From Rhyacophila brunnea (taxonomy: Eukaryota; Arthropoda; Insecta; Trichoptera; Rhyacophilidae): a stretch of DNA of 64,000 nt. The translations under genes were made by a program, and so were the position numbers. This document shows positions 35,500 to 46,978 of the stretch, piece after piece. Position 1 is the first letter of the stretch. Every line of letters begins with the position of its first letter. Below the pieces are notes generated by a model, which was not told the DNA's origin, did no database searches, and saw only the letters and a list, made by a program, of their open reading frames with translations. The DNA lies in assembly GCA_022495005.1 (NCBI GenBank), contig JAGYXB010000622.1, positions 310,001 through 374,000 on the forward strand, written 5' to 3'.

Positions 35500-35680
35500 T
35501 CAAGCTCTATGAGCTTGGACTTGTTACCCGGCCAACATGTCCATGTGGCGGAGAACTACAGGATGTAAGCCACATCCTCTAGGAATGTCCGAGAGGGAAG
35601 AGATGCTTAAGTCGGTCCAACCAGCTGCTGGGCCCATTGGACGGTCCGACATGGTTGCCACAGAAACCAATTATCGTCAC
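35500..35680 (+). mobile_element. LINE C-terminal zinc-knuckle fragment
   Basis: One frame reads LVTRPTCPCGGELQDVSHIL, a stop, then ECPRGKRCL. The CPCG...H..C pattern is the cysteine-histidine motif at the end of Jockey/CR1-type ORF2 proteins. It may be the LINE-derived tail next to the SINE head at 35370. Confidence 0.6.
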
Positions 35681-36067
35681 TGTTAGCAAAACCAGCTATG
35701 TGCACTTTCTCAAATTGTGCAGAAGGATAAAACTGAATAAAAAAATAATATTACATTTAAGCATAAAAATTATGAAGATTACTGCATTATAATCAGAAAA
35801 TGGTCTAAGATTATTATTTTGTTTACAAAAATCTTTTATTTTTAATACAAAATTAATAAAAATACAGTTTGAGATGTTACATAAGTCGTTTAGATCGTTT
35901 TGTAAATACACAGTCTAATTTATTAATCAAAATGTGAATAATAATAAATTTGCACTCATGAAAAACTGTTACATAAATAATAGTTAAAATATACATAGTG
36001 GGTCAGTGATAAATTGCAATATCATTATACCTATTAATTATTAATGCAATAGTCAGATGATATTATA

Positions 36068-36668
36068 CGAGGGTGGGTCAATAAGTCCTTAGAAAAGCCG
36101 ACAGGTGGCGCGACTAGTACTGTAAGCGGTTTGTTTTCATGCAGCGGCACTACCGATTCAGTATGCTGCGAAGTTTCAATCAGATTGGTCGGGTTGTTGT
36201 GTGTTTCTCGTACATTTAAAAAAAATTTGCTTGTTTAAAAAAAATGGAGAAAATTGAGTTTAGAGCTGTTATTAAACATTTTAATATAAAAGGGTTAACA
36301 GCAAAGGAAATAAAAAATGAGTTGGATTTAGTTCACGGCATATCTGCTCCTTCACTTGCAACTATTTATAACTGGTTAAATGAATTTAAACGTGGTCGTA
36401 CATCAACAAAGGATGAACCACGCTCAGGACGTCCTGTAGTGGTGACTACACCAGAAATGATCAATAAAATCCACGATATGGTGTTAAGTGACCGAAGATT
36501 AAAGTTGAGTGAGATAATTGAGGTTACAGGGATCTCAAAAGGTAGCGTCATTTCTATTTTACATGACAAATTGGGCATGAAAAAAATTTCTGCAAGATGG
36601 GTGCCGCGTTTGCTCACAGTCGACAATAAACGCAATAGGGTGGTGGCCTCTAAAGCCCTGTTGTCGCT
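36068..36668 (+). mobile_element. Mariner element, copy 2 (3' half missing)
   Basis: It starts CGAGGGTGGGTCAATAAGTC after TA. Homology to the other copies stops abruptly at 36668 (TTGTCGCT), where an unrelated degenerate transposon begins. The right inverted repeat and the catalytic half are gone. Confidence 0.93.
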
Positions 36669-36726
36669 GTTGTTGCCAGCCGCATACGTGCTATATAATC
36701 AGACGGTGAATATATTGAAAGCTTAA
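36244..36726 (+). pseudogene. Mariner transposase, N-terminal half only
   Basis: From ATG 36244 the frame is open through the DNA-binding helix-turn-helix part (TAKEIKNELD, APSLATIYNWLNEF, GRPVVVTTPEM and VTGISKGSVISIL) up to ASKALLSL. About 19 unrelated codons from the joined sequence follow before a stop. The DD34D catalytic domain is absent. A protein of this shape could still bind mariner ends, but expression is unknown. Confidence 0.92.
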
Positions 36727-37415
36727 AATACTTTTCCAAGGTGGCATGTACACTATCGGCCTCCATCATGGTGTGCCCTTTTTCTAGAAAAGGCTGTTGA
36801 ATCTCAATGTTTTTTTTCTCTAGATATTTCACTTAGAGCAGTAGCAAATAATTTATTTCGGTTTTGATAGCCACACCCATACGATATTAGAATTGTTTCA
36901 TTGTATCGTCCTGCTTTCGATGAGATGAGACAAAGTCATTAGAAGATATCCCACCATTTCCCTCTTGCCATACATATAGCTCTACGTCATCATTATTAAG
37001 AATATATATGGTGAAATTGTGTAGTTGCAGCTTTTGTTTACAATACATTTTTGATGCTTGTGTTTTTGGACATAGCAGCACACTTTGGGAGATCCATCGT
37101 GATTACTAACCATCCAGTAATCTTCTTCATTTCCTTCTCTCCTTCATTTCATTTTTGGTCTTTCTAGCATATTTTTTTTTTTTAAATAATGCGGCTATTG
37201 TATTCCATTTCTGAAAGTCTTCATTTTATAACCACAGCAGATGGCACACTGATCTTTTTGTGGTTGGTGGATACTGATTTTTTGGTGTTTAAGAATTAAA
37301 TTAAAAAAATCATGCATTTGTATTTTGGATCGGAAGCACGATTCCACATACACCCTGGAGGTATTTAATCTGCAATAATGGCAGGGAACTTTGAGAATTA
37401 GATCCAACCACAATG
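36670..37415 (-). pseudogene. Degenerate transposon-encoded protein (CHYCR/GHTMME family)
   Basis: Three minus-strand frames in order read CHYCRLNTSRVYVES and QPQKDQCAICCGYK (37413-37195), LLCPKTQASKMYCKQKL with LHNFTIYILN and WQEGNGGISSNDF (37081-36887), then EKGHTMMEADSVHATLE with IYSPSDYIARMR (36832-36690). Boxes of this order recur in a large family of uncharacterised repeat-encoded proteins of insects and other invertebrates. The acidic residues in IYILNNDD and MEAD suggest a nuclease fold, but no family name is given. It is broken by frameshifts and cut at 36669 by the mariner junction. Confidence 0.55.
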
Positions 37416-39205
37416 TAACATTTTTCCCACAAATCTCTCACGTTTTGATTTTTGGTTGCACTACCAATTATTTATCTTCAGTCAGATTCTTATTATCTGT
37501 CATAGCTTTCAATTGGCTACTGTCATCGAGACATTTGTAGTTGTTTACCCAACTTGTAAATTAATTCTCGCCTATACCCAGGGTATTTATAAAAAAAATT
37601 TGGCAAACGCGTAATCTTGAATAATTGCGAGTTATATTGTTTTTTTATTTGCCATGTCAACTTATGTGAGCATGCACTTTCAATCTGTCGTGCAAGACCA
37701 TAATGCACAATATAAAAACAAACTACCTATATGTAGCCAACTGTAAAAAAACATTACACTCTCGATATCAAAATACCATCTATGTGTTACTATAATATAT
37801 ACACATAGTTGTTTTTTATTTTAAGAAATAACTTCGGAACGAGTTTACCGAAAACATAGATCATTTTACTGGACTATATAGAAAAAAATAAGGAATGACA
37901 CGGTATTTAAGTCACTTTTGATAAAAGCAACACATAGATGGTTTTGCTAAAACGGTGACGTTATATTGTATTTTAAAGATTTGCAACGTCCTATTGCGGA
38001 CATGAAGATGTCTTCACATAGTTTTGTTTGTATTGTATAGGTATAGCATTAAATTAAATCGCCATGCTTTTCTCTCCCATGGCAATTTTTATTAAATTAT
38101 GCCCTTCAGTAAACTCAGTCAAAGGCCAAGCCACATGGCCATCTGCTACCGAGACATTCCCAGGCGTAAAAAACTACTGATGCTTCACACAAATGTAGGT
38201 TATGCTCGATTAAGACCGAGTGTAGTGCGGAGCGGGTTGTTTTGAAGGGGTCTATGTTTGTGTTGTCCAATTAAAGTATGCGTTGCCAATTTAGCGTTTT
38301 TCTTGCTAGATCTAGCATATCTTGATAGGCATCAACCTGTGGCGTTTTTTGATACTTTCAACAGTTTTAAATATGCTAGATATTTTGTTTAGATAATTTC
38401 AGGCATATCAATTTTCTGACCATCACATTGGTACTTAATGAATGTAGGTCGGTACATGAGAAATAAAACAACATAATATAGTGCGGTACCTATTGAATGC
38501 ATACAGATAATAGGATAGAATGGGATTTTTTTGTAAATTTTTAGAAAAGTTTCTGGGAAAATATATACAAAAAATCTAGAATTTTTCCTGCCAAATATCT
38601 TGTTTTCATACCCCGTCTGGCATGTTTTAGTTAACACTGATCCTAACTGATCAGAACCACCATTAATAGTATGGGAGGTTTGGGTAGGTATAGAAACTAA
38701 AAGTATAGTTAATAAAACTCTATTTTCACATCTATGGTGATGCCTCTTATGATTTATTGACATGGGATTGTTTGTAAATGATATCCAGTGAATACTTTCG
38801 AGTAAAAGTTTTACATAACAAGTAATTTTATTCAGATATACACATAAATCCTACAAAATATAGAATAATATACAATAGATAGAATATGATGAAGCAGTCA
38901 TTTATCTTTATGTCTTGAAAAACTCAACAACATATTTCACTAATATTTTAATATGAAATAAATTTTATATTCCAATTATGCCGACATTTTCAATAATTTT
39001 TATAAAAGAAAATAATCTTAAACCGTATATAAAAATTATCAAGTACCTTCTGATAGTGGCAAATATATAATACAATTAAAATAATTACTGAAAAATTAAT
39101 ACAATTACAATAAAATGTTTCTTTTGGAACGTGCAGAATTAACAAAAACTTTATTTCAAAATAATTATAAGCATGTACATTATGTACTTCAACTAATAAC
39201 GCCCG
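37416..39205. other. Gene-free stretch
   Basis: No supported gene. A string GCGTTGCCAATTTAGCGTTT at 38280 recurs in variant form at about 61572, so an unresolved repeat is present. A minus frame at 38763-38389 has no recognisable homology or splice context. Confidence 0.4.
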
Positions 39206-39572
39206 TACACGTATATGGATTTACTTGCAGCAATAATGTGTATTTTAAACTATTGCGATAATAACTGTTTACACATAAAAGTGCGAGTCGCGATGTTGTC
39301 ATTTTATAGTACTATTTAACAGGTTATGAGAATCGCTTAACCTCAAAATGAGTCTGCGCGGTGTAGTTTGTTTTTTGACTGGGAGGTTCGCCACTGTCGT
39401 TCTACTGCGCATAAAACAAATCCCAACTGTCGTGTGAAAATTCAGAAGCTTTCGAACTTTTTTGATACTGCATGCAATCTTGCAACTTGCATGATAATAC
39501 ATGTTTACACGTGCATTTTATTGTGATGGCCACGATAATACGTACTGTCAGCAGTAAATCCATGCACGTGTA
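39206..39572. mobile_element. MITE with TACACGTGCATGGATTTAC inverted ends, copy 2
   Basis: The ends are TACACGTATATGGATTTAC at the left and GTAAATCCATGCACGTGTA at the right. The interior matches 3247-3663 in reverse orientation. Confidence 0.75.
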
Positions 39573-40178
39573 AACAGGGTATAACATGTGAACACTATTT
39601 AAATTACAATATATTATTATTGCAGTATTAAAATCAAATTACGACGCCACTGAATAGGATTATACACCATTGCATCGAAAAATAATAACATAATATTTGC
39701 ATTGTCACAACCGCTGATAATTAAATGTGCATTTACCTCTGACCATAGTTTTTATACAGAATTTTTCGAGAATTATAACCTTACAGGCTTTTTTATGGCT
39801 TTTTTTTTTTTATCAAGTTTTTTGGTGTTCACAAAATATAGAGTGATTACAGATGAAGACCTATGATATACGTATGTACTATGTAACTTACAAACATTCA
39901 GCTGATAATAGACATAGAAGAATTTTATTTGTTTTGATCGAAAATATACATAAGTATTATTATAAATAGCATGGGTAAATAAAAAAAAAACACCCCATGA
40001 ACTGAAATAGTAAAAGATTTATGAATATATTTTGTATAGTAAATTCCTATACAAGCATTATTAAAATGAAATGTTTAAATTTAATAACCAATCAACAATA
40101 AATTATATCGTATAACAGTATGATGTTATTTTAGAATATTGAAGTGGATTTGACGGATCAGGTAAAAAACTTGATGCA

Positions 40179-40785
40179 GTGATTCCCAACCGCGTTCCAC
40201 GTGACCCTGAGGATTCACGAGATCTGTCAGGAACTCCGCGAGAATTCAGAAAAACTCACGCAAAGATAGGTACCTACATCTTCAATGTTGGGCTTTGTCT
40301 TGCGTACTTCCCGGATGTCACGGTACTAAAAATTCTCTATAACTCCTTAGAAGCAGACTTGAGAGTGGGTCTATTGTTTGGGCCCCGCATCAGTAGAAGT
40401 ACGGCTTTATGGTGGAGAGTCCAAAAGAAATTTTTGAGACTCCTTTACTCTCGGCTGTATGGATATTATCCGTGGCTCTATCCGACTGACTTTCTCTTAG
40501 GTATGCTTACATGCTGTAGCTTAAAATTTAGAAGGGATCTTTATTTAGTTTTCCGACTTATACGTGGCAAATGTGAACTCTGCCATTCTTGGTGGCGTTG
40601 GCTTGTGTGTCTCTGATAATTACCTTAGGTATCGAGGGCATCCGTTGTTTGTTCTCCCAAGGTGCAGAACTAACCTGTCATTAGTGATGCCAATAACCAT
40701 GTTTAATGAAATCGCTTCGGATATTAATATATATTCCATTTACGTGAGGGTGTATTTAGGTGGACATTGTTTTATTAGTTTTTAA
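40179..40785 (+). mobile_element. Jockey/I-type LINE reverse-transcriptase C-terminal fragment
   Basis: VLKILYNSLEADLRVG, VQKKFLRLLYSRLYGY with YPWLYPTDFLLG, and after a frameshift RGHPLFVLPRCRTNLS form the C-terminal, post-catalytic region of non-LTR polyproteins. The first about 80 bp (CAGTGATTCCCAACCGCG near 40174) instead look like the end of a hAT-type repeat fused upstream. It is a relic. Confidence 0.7.
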
Positions 40786-41615
40786 GATAGATATTTGAGA
40801 CTGAAATATTAAGGAGCTACATTTGTCATTGTCTACTGGTTAGCACGGCCATTTTGTAATCTGGAACTTAATGTGTGTCAGCCAAATAGGGGTATCGTGA
40901 GATTTTAAAAAATGTCTCGAGGGTCTGCCAAACAAAAATGGTTGGGATTCACTTATTAATACAACACTATCTAAAACCTTAATAAAAATCAAATTTACAA
41001 CATAAAATGAATTATGCAGGCATATTCTATTGATTTGCATCCACATTGGTCATGCGCACAGAGCGGATGTCTCTGAAAAAATGCAAAGCTGTAAAAGTCT
41101 GTTAATACAACGTCCACACTGTGAATGCCCACATGCTCTGATTAGGATCGAACTTGGTCATTTACGCAACACACAATATACAACATTGCCATGGTAATAA
41201 AAAAAGGGCAAACACTTCACAAGTGCAGTGCACACGCACGTGCTAAAGCTTAATTATGCATTATGTATGTAAACAATTTAAAATTTTACATTTGAACCGC
41301 ATATCATTTGGAACCATTTTTTGGATTGAGTTGCATGCACCAAAATCACAAAAATACAACATTCTTTCTCACAGATATAAAATATGTAGATGCTCATAGC
41401 TGGTAATAAATGTAGATAATATTATAACAGTAAAATTCGCAATATGTATGCAATGGTTTTAAACCAATTAAGCTTTCTCAGGGTTTCAGATTGAATTTGA
41501 TACCTATAATCCTTCATGGGCTCTAGAATTTACTTTATCCAATAATTCAAATGAATCCAGAGAGAACTTCTTTGACTCTGTTTAAGACCCTCACTTGAAG
41601 TTTTATTATATGAAT
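40786..41615. other. Gene-free stretch 3' of Nup50
   Basis: No gene was recognised. An AATAAA on minus at 41607-41602 follows the Nup50 stop by only about 10 bases; a more distal signal may be the one used. Confidence 0.4.
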
Positions 41616-42809
41616 TTACTTTTTGTATTTATTCAAAGTATCCAAAAGTTCATTGGCTTCATCAGAAGTTTTAACTCGTAATAAAACAGAAACAGGCGTA
41701 GACGGTGAGTCGGGGGTGGGAATGCACATCAACATTACATTGTTCTTCCCCACCCTCTGGGTCGGGATCGATTCCGATAAAACAAGGTTGAGGAGTAGAT
41801 TCCCAAGACTAGTATCAGCCCTAACGATGAGTTGATACTTTTCGCTCGAACTGATGGGCTTGAGAAACATGGTACCGACACCTCTGTCCCCGAACGATCC
41901 ATCCTTCTTCACAAATACTTTACAACGCTTTGAAAAGATGCTGCCTTCTTCTACGACGGGGGTAAAGTCGACTTTCGGTGGTTCTTCATCGTCTTCATTT
42001 TCGTCCTCCGGTTTCGTGGCAGCCTTCACTTCCGAATGTGCTATATTACCAAAAGAAAATGGTTTCCCGGTGCCAAAAGAGAAATTGCTCGCAACGGTCT
42101 CCGTAGGAGTCTTTGAGCTTTGACCGAATGAAAACATAGGAGCCTTAGAAACAGGGGTGGATGCGAAACCTTGGTTAAATAGGCTTGTAGGATTCACTAA
42201 CTTATTGTCGGTTTTATCAGCCTTTGATGTATTTGGTGATTCGACATGTACCGTTTTTGTACTAGTTGAACTCTTCCACTCTCCAACCCTGCTACTTTCA
42301 AATATAGAGCCAGTTCTATTAGGATTATTGAGTGCCTTTTCATTCATTGACACGACAGGAGATACATTATCTGAGAGTGTTTTAGTACTCATAGGATTTG
42401 AAGGTGAATCAGTCTTGGTTTTATTTATATCATTCAAATATTTATTGTAATCATCAAAAATTGGCGTTAGTATACAATAAGGATTTTTGTCTATGTGTGA
42501 CTTGATCCATTCGCAAACGCCGAGGTTCAAGTTTTTTAAATTCGCACAATATTCGTCAGAGTGAATAGATAAAGGTGGCGTTTTGTTTATTATTTTAGGA
42601 GTTAAATTGCTGATATCCTGTTCTTTAGTTTTGATTTCCAATTTCTTTGTTTCACTGGTGCCGGCTGTCATGAAATTGTTGCCCAGATCGACCGCGGGCT
42701 GGTTTGCACTTCCATTGGAGGGTTTTGAAAGAAATCCAAAAGGCGACGCTGAATTGGATGATGGTGTTTTATTGAAACCTCCAAACCCGCTGAATATTCC
42801 TTTTTTTGG
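41616..42809 (-). CDS. Nup50: Nup50 exon 2
   Basis: Acceptor TTTTCAG at 42816-42810 precedes PKKGIFSGFGGF, continuing to the stop TAA at 41618-41616. The ATG at 42671 is internal, not the start. Confidence 0.94.
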   Translation of the reverse strand, partial: PKKGIFSGFGGFNKTPSSNSASPFGFLSKPSNGSANQPAVDLGNNFMTAGTSETKKLEIKTKEQDISNLTPKIINKTPPLSIHSDEYCANLKNLNLGVCEWIKSHIDKNPYCILTPIFDDYNKYLNDINKTKTDSPSNPMSTKTLSDNVSPVVSMNEKALNNPNRTGSIFESSRVGEWKSSTSTKTVHVESPNTSKADKTDNKLVNPTSLFNQGFASTPVSKAPMFSFGQSSKTPTETVASNFSFGTGKPFSFGNIAHSEVKAATKPEDENEDDEEPPKVDFTPVVEEGSIFSKRCKVFVKKDGSFGDRGVGTMFLKPISSSEKYQLIVRADTSLGNLLLNLVLSESIPTQRVGKNNVMLMCIPTPDSPSTPVSVLLRVKTSDEANELLDTLNKYKK

Positions 42810-43571
42810 CTGAAAAGTAATATCATAGGTTAAATGTGGGCCTTATCAAAAAGGTATGAAATTGTTTTGAACATCTTTGAATGAAAGATATTGACAAGGG
42901 ATTTTGGAAATGTAACTGACACCTTCGAGGTGAGCATGTCTCGAGCATGGATAACTCTCAACCTCTCGGGATGTTGTTTTCTCTCTTTAGAGAAAGAGGA
43001 GTGGGCAAGGTTGCGAAACCAAAACTGTAGTGATTGCACTGTGTACAAAGAGATACAAAATCCATAGGGATAAGGCAATGACAAACTTGAGACAAACAGA
43101 AAGATATTGAGACATTTACAACAAATAATCATTGTGGGTTATGACAATGACGATGGGCCTTGTTAATAATTAAGTAAAACTAATTAGTAAAAGTATTATT
43201 TAACTTGATATCATATTCTTGATATAAATTTTTAAAAGGTTGAGTACCTACTCACGAAGTAGTATTGAAGGAAAATGCTGAAACTATTTAATAATACCTA
43301 TATGCAATAGTTAAACATGCCAACATAAATTATTGTGAATTTGAGTGTTTCAGACTACTATACCTATTCAAAATTAATAATAAGTATGCATGAAATGAAA
43401 TACAACCTCGTCGTCGTCCTGATTGTGGACACGCCGCTTGGCTGTTTTTATGATTCGCGAACGAAGAATTTCTTGCGATGCAACTTTGTACAGACCGGGT
43501 TCCTCTGGTCCATCAACTTCTTCCCAATTGTCCGCATTTAGCTCCTTTTCCGCAGCTCGTTTGGTTGACAT
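41616..43571 (-). CDS. Nup50: Nucleoporin Nup50, 2 coding exons
   Basis: Exon 1 is 43571-43407 and exon 2 is 42809-41616. They join in phase 0 to 452 residues. The N-terminus (MSTKRAAEKELNADNWEE, VASQEILRSRIIKTAKRR) is the importin-alpha-binding Nup50 segment. GIFSGFGGFNK begins exon 2 as in other Nup50 proteins. The centre has few FG repeats (MFSFGQ, NFSFGTG, PFSFGN), a low number for nucleoporins. CEWIKSHIDKNPYCILTPIF, near residue 150, matches a conserved Nup50 box. The last about 115 residues are a Ran-binding domain (KRCKVFVKKDGSFGDRG, VRADTSLGNLLLN, GKNNVMLMC). Nup50 is a mobile protein of the nuclear basket that helps recycle importin-alpha with Ran-GTP. The donor of exon 1 (GTTGTA) is weak. 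The next annotated element lies 277 bp upstream. Confidence 0.96.
43407..43571 (-). CDS. Nup50: Nup50 exon 1
   Basis: 55 codons from the ATG at 43571 to QDDDE, then GTTGTA. It carries the importin-alpha-binding N-terminus and the basic KTAKRR cluster. Confidence 0.92.
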
Positions 43572-43848
43572 ATCAACGCCAAATAATAAAACGAGTAGGT
43601 TATGACAGCAGTAGGATGGTTTTACAAATTAGCTGTCACTGTCAGTTTTTAATATTTTAAACGTGCATACGTTCGATTAGAAAAATGTATTCTTATTAAC
43701 AGTGATAACCATTACAACAATATTCAGAGTTACGAATATTATTATGATATCTCCCAGAACTTAACTCTACGTGACGTTTTCTGTACAAGTATAGACTTAG
43801 TCCATAGACTAATATACTTGTCTCAGTCTATGGTTTTCGTCTTTGAAA

Positions 43849-43985
43849 GGTTCGTATCATTCAAACTGAATCGAACAAATCAATTCACAGGTTGGATTTG
43901 GGACCGTTTGGCAGAACTTTTCGCTTTTCTTTCTGACGACTAATCATTAGTGTTGCTAGTACTTAAAATTAATTCAAGTCGTATT
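43849..43985. repeat. Repeat V, partial copy 3
   Basis: GGTTCGTATCATTC through AGTGTTGCTAGTAC matches the left end of V (44350 onward), then similarity stops. It is preceded by the CCATAGACTAATATACTT string at 43802 and its inverted partner AGTCTATGG. Confidence 0.65.
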
Positions 43986-44185
43986 AATTTATTATAAATG
44001 TACCGTCAACTGTGGCAACATTATCATATTTTTTTGTAAAAATGTTAATATTATGTCAAAATACTGATGACATAAGTCGAATGTTTTTTATTTACGAGTA
44101 TGAAAAATATATTTTAGAGTCAAATAATGACCATATAAGGATTAATACTGAACTGAGAAAATAAAGATATCTGAAAATAAAAATA

Positions 44186-44217
44186 GGTAAAGTTGCCAAA
44201 ATTTTGGCAACTTTACC
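44186..44217. repeat. Perfect 32-bp palindrome
   Basis: GGTAAAGTTGCCAAAA is immediately followed by its exact reverse complement, without a loop. It lies in AT-rich DNA between two V copies. Confidence 0.9.
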
Positions 44218-44349
44218 CATCAAAGCTGAATTGAAGAAAATGGAAGTATATTCATAATTTAGGTAAAATTGACGTAATGTACATTCAACATTACCTCAAA
44301 AATAATGGCAACACTATATCAACAACACGACGAACCAATGCGTCCTAAA

Positions 44350-45328
44350 GTTCGTATCATTGAACCTGAACTGAACGAATCAAATGGCACCGTTGGATTT
44401 ATTTGATTTGGAACCGTTTGGTAGAATGTCCACGGAAACGCTTTTCTGACAACTAATTAGTGTTGCCAGTACTTAAAATTAATTCATAATATATTAGTCT
44501 CTAAAACAGAAACATAGGTATTTGAAACGTCAACTTGTTATGAAATTCTAACCTCCTATCGTGGTCTACAATAATACAAATTTAACAAACTGTCGTATTC
44601 ATTCATTTTAAATATACAAAATATAAAGAATGCTTCATAAATAGGTAGCCATTTAGTTTATTTATAAGATTTATAGGTATGACGAGTTTTTAAAAATGAC
44701 TTTTGATTAGAGCTTTTCATAATAGACCACTTGTTCATGTCGACAGTATGATATTGTGACTTAGACGACAATCGAACATATTAAATTCGCTGGGTAATAT
44801 AAAGATCATTCCGGGTTGATTTAACACAGTTTGTAGTTTAGAATCTCCGTTACAAAATATAAATAAAATGAAAATAAATTCTTTGTCTGACATAATAATT
44901 ATAGTAATGATATTAAATCGAACTTGCATAGAAAATAATGCTGGATTTTGAGATAATAACACCAAAAGCGGCGTCTTGTTCGCGTATGGTTACTTATGAA
45001 TAATAGGTATTGATTATTAATCTATAATACATATAATTCAAGTGAACTCCTATGGTGTAAATATCTAACATATTAATATGAACACCTCACGATATATAAA
45101 TGCCGAAATGCCAAAACACTTTGACAGATTGCCATTAGTCTATGGATCGTCCGAATTGGTTTGACGTTTCATGTCAAACCATTTCTGATGGTCCGAGAAC
45201 GGTTTGATTTTCAATGATACACTGAACCAAACGTCAAATCTCAAACCATTTCCGGTCAACTACAATTTGTATGTATATTGTCTATGGTTTAATTTGATTT
45301 GTTTCGTTCATGTTGAAAGAAACGAACC
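44350..45328. mobile_element. Repeat V, copy 2 (uninterrupted)
   Basis: GTTCGTATCATTGAACC at the left and GAAAGAAACGAACC at the right are inverted ends. The 980 bp align in reverse with 18873-21230 minus two insertions. CTAA beside both ends may be the target duplication. It is non-coding. Confidence 0.8.
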
Positions 45329-46546
45329 TCTAATCGTCGCTATAGGATTTGTTTCCCGAATATCCATTTTTGTCGAAATCGACATTTTAATGCACTTCAA
45401 TTTCTTTTATCGAACTCTACCGAAATCATTTATAAAAGGAATATATTTTTATCTAGGAACAGAGATATTTTTTTAAAAAACCCGAATACGCCATGTTAAG
45501 TTACAATTACTCCGTGGTGTTCTCCCGAATGTCCAACTATTCGTACCTGAATATCCAAGTTAATTTCAGTCGAAATATATCTCTGGCTGAGTGTTTATTT
45601 CCCGAATATGACTTTAGCCAATCAAACCGCGCTCACGCCGTGCATCTCGCTTCCACATTCACGCTGTCTAGCTCTAAAACAATCACGCCCACTTTCATAT
45701 TTTTCGGCCGTCTGGAGACTTCTTTCAAATTTCGTCTTATTGATATTGTTTTTAACGTTACTATTGTTTTAATAGTGAATTCATCAAATTTGAAGAGATC
45801 ATTCATAGCTGATACATCACCAGTTCGCCCTGAACTTACAGTAGAGTTGTGGAAGTGAGTATTTTAACCTAAATAACTGCATTTTGTTTTGATAAATGAC
45901 ACAAAATCCCAACGGTTATATGAATTCTACAGTATGACCCGGCAACTACTATGACGTAAAAAATAATTATTATTTCAAATTATTATTAATCAAACATTGT
46001 TTGTCTTTATTTTACTTTTAATCTAGGTATTTCTATGAAAATAAAGGCGATTCTATTATTTATTTTTGAATGCGCTGATAGTTAATTTAATTTAATATGT
46101 ATGTTAGTAACTATTTATTTGGTGGATATTATATACTTAGGATATTGGTACCTACCTAATATTAGCAGCCAATGGTAATTAATTTATACATGCTATTATT
46201 TTGTGTTGTTATTCCTTACAATAGTAGATATATAATATTTATTTGGTGGTTTGTAATAAGTTTAATTGTCAATTATAGAAATATATAGATATAATAATAT
46301 ACAGATATATATAAATAGATTTTTTTTTTCGGAAAAAGTATTAATATAAAATTGTCAGCAAGTACGAGTAATGCCAGCGCTCCATTGGCGAGCCAAAAGT
46401 CCGACGACAATAAGTCTTCAGATTTTTCTACGTTCTGCTACTGGCCAACAGACGTTCAACGAAACGAGTATATAATTAATTTGACGAGTAAAACAGTCGA
46501 CTTTGACAGCATAGATAATATACGTATATCTGACAGTTAAATCGTG

Positions 46547-46978
46547 ATGGCGTTAAATGATACCGACGTTTTATGTTTTTTGGGTTATTGGGTGGCAGAT
46601 AATGTAATAACGAAGCAAAGGGTACACAAATACTGGGTGAAACATTGGATAAGGAAACGAACGACATTATCCCACACAAATTTAATACGAGAATTGCGTT
46701 TGCAACCGAGCGATTTCCGCAATTATTTGCGAATGTCGGAGGATGTATACACAGAACTGTATAATTTGGTCTCCCCATTTATTAAAAAAAAAAATACTAT
46801 GATGAGGGAAGCTATTTCTCCTCATGATAGATTATGTGCAACCCTGCGATTTTTGGCTGCCGGCGGAACATTCACTGACTTGCATTATAGAACTGCGATT
46901 GGAAGACAAACTCTGGGCAAGATAATTCCCGAAACTTGCCAAGTCATCATTGACGTTTTGAAAGGAGAATATTTCAAG
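46547..46978 (+). CDS. Harbinger transposase exon 1
   Basis: The ATG at 46547 is the first ATG in this frame after the upstream stop. 144 codons end GEYFK before GTGTGT. Confidence 0.88.

Noticed and set aside
38389..38763. 124-codon minus-strand open frame
   Set aside because: No domain, no splice context and unremarkable composition; a chance frame is likely.
41623..42813. Plus-strand open frames opposite Nup50
   Set aside because: Shadows of Nup50 exon 2.
45493..45858. 121-codon plus frame in element E
   Set aside because: It ends at a possible donor but has no recognisable homology; kept only as a note under element E.
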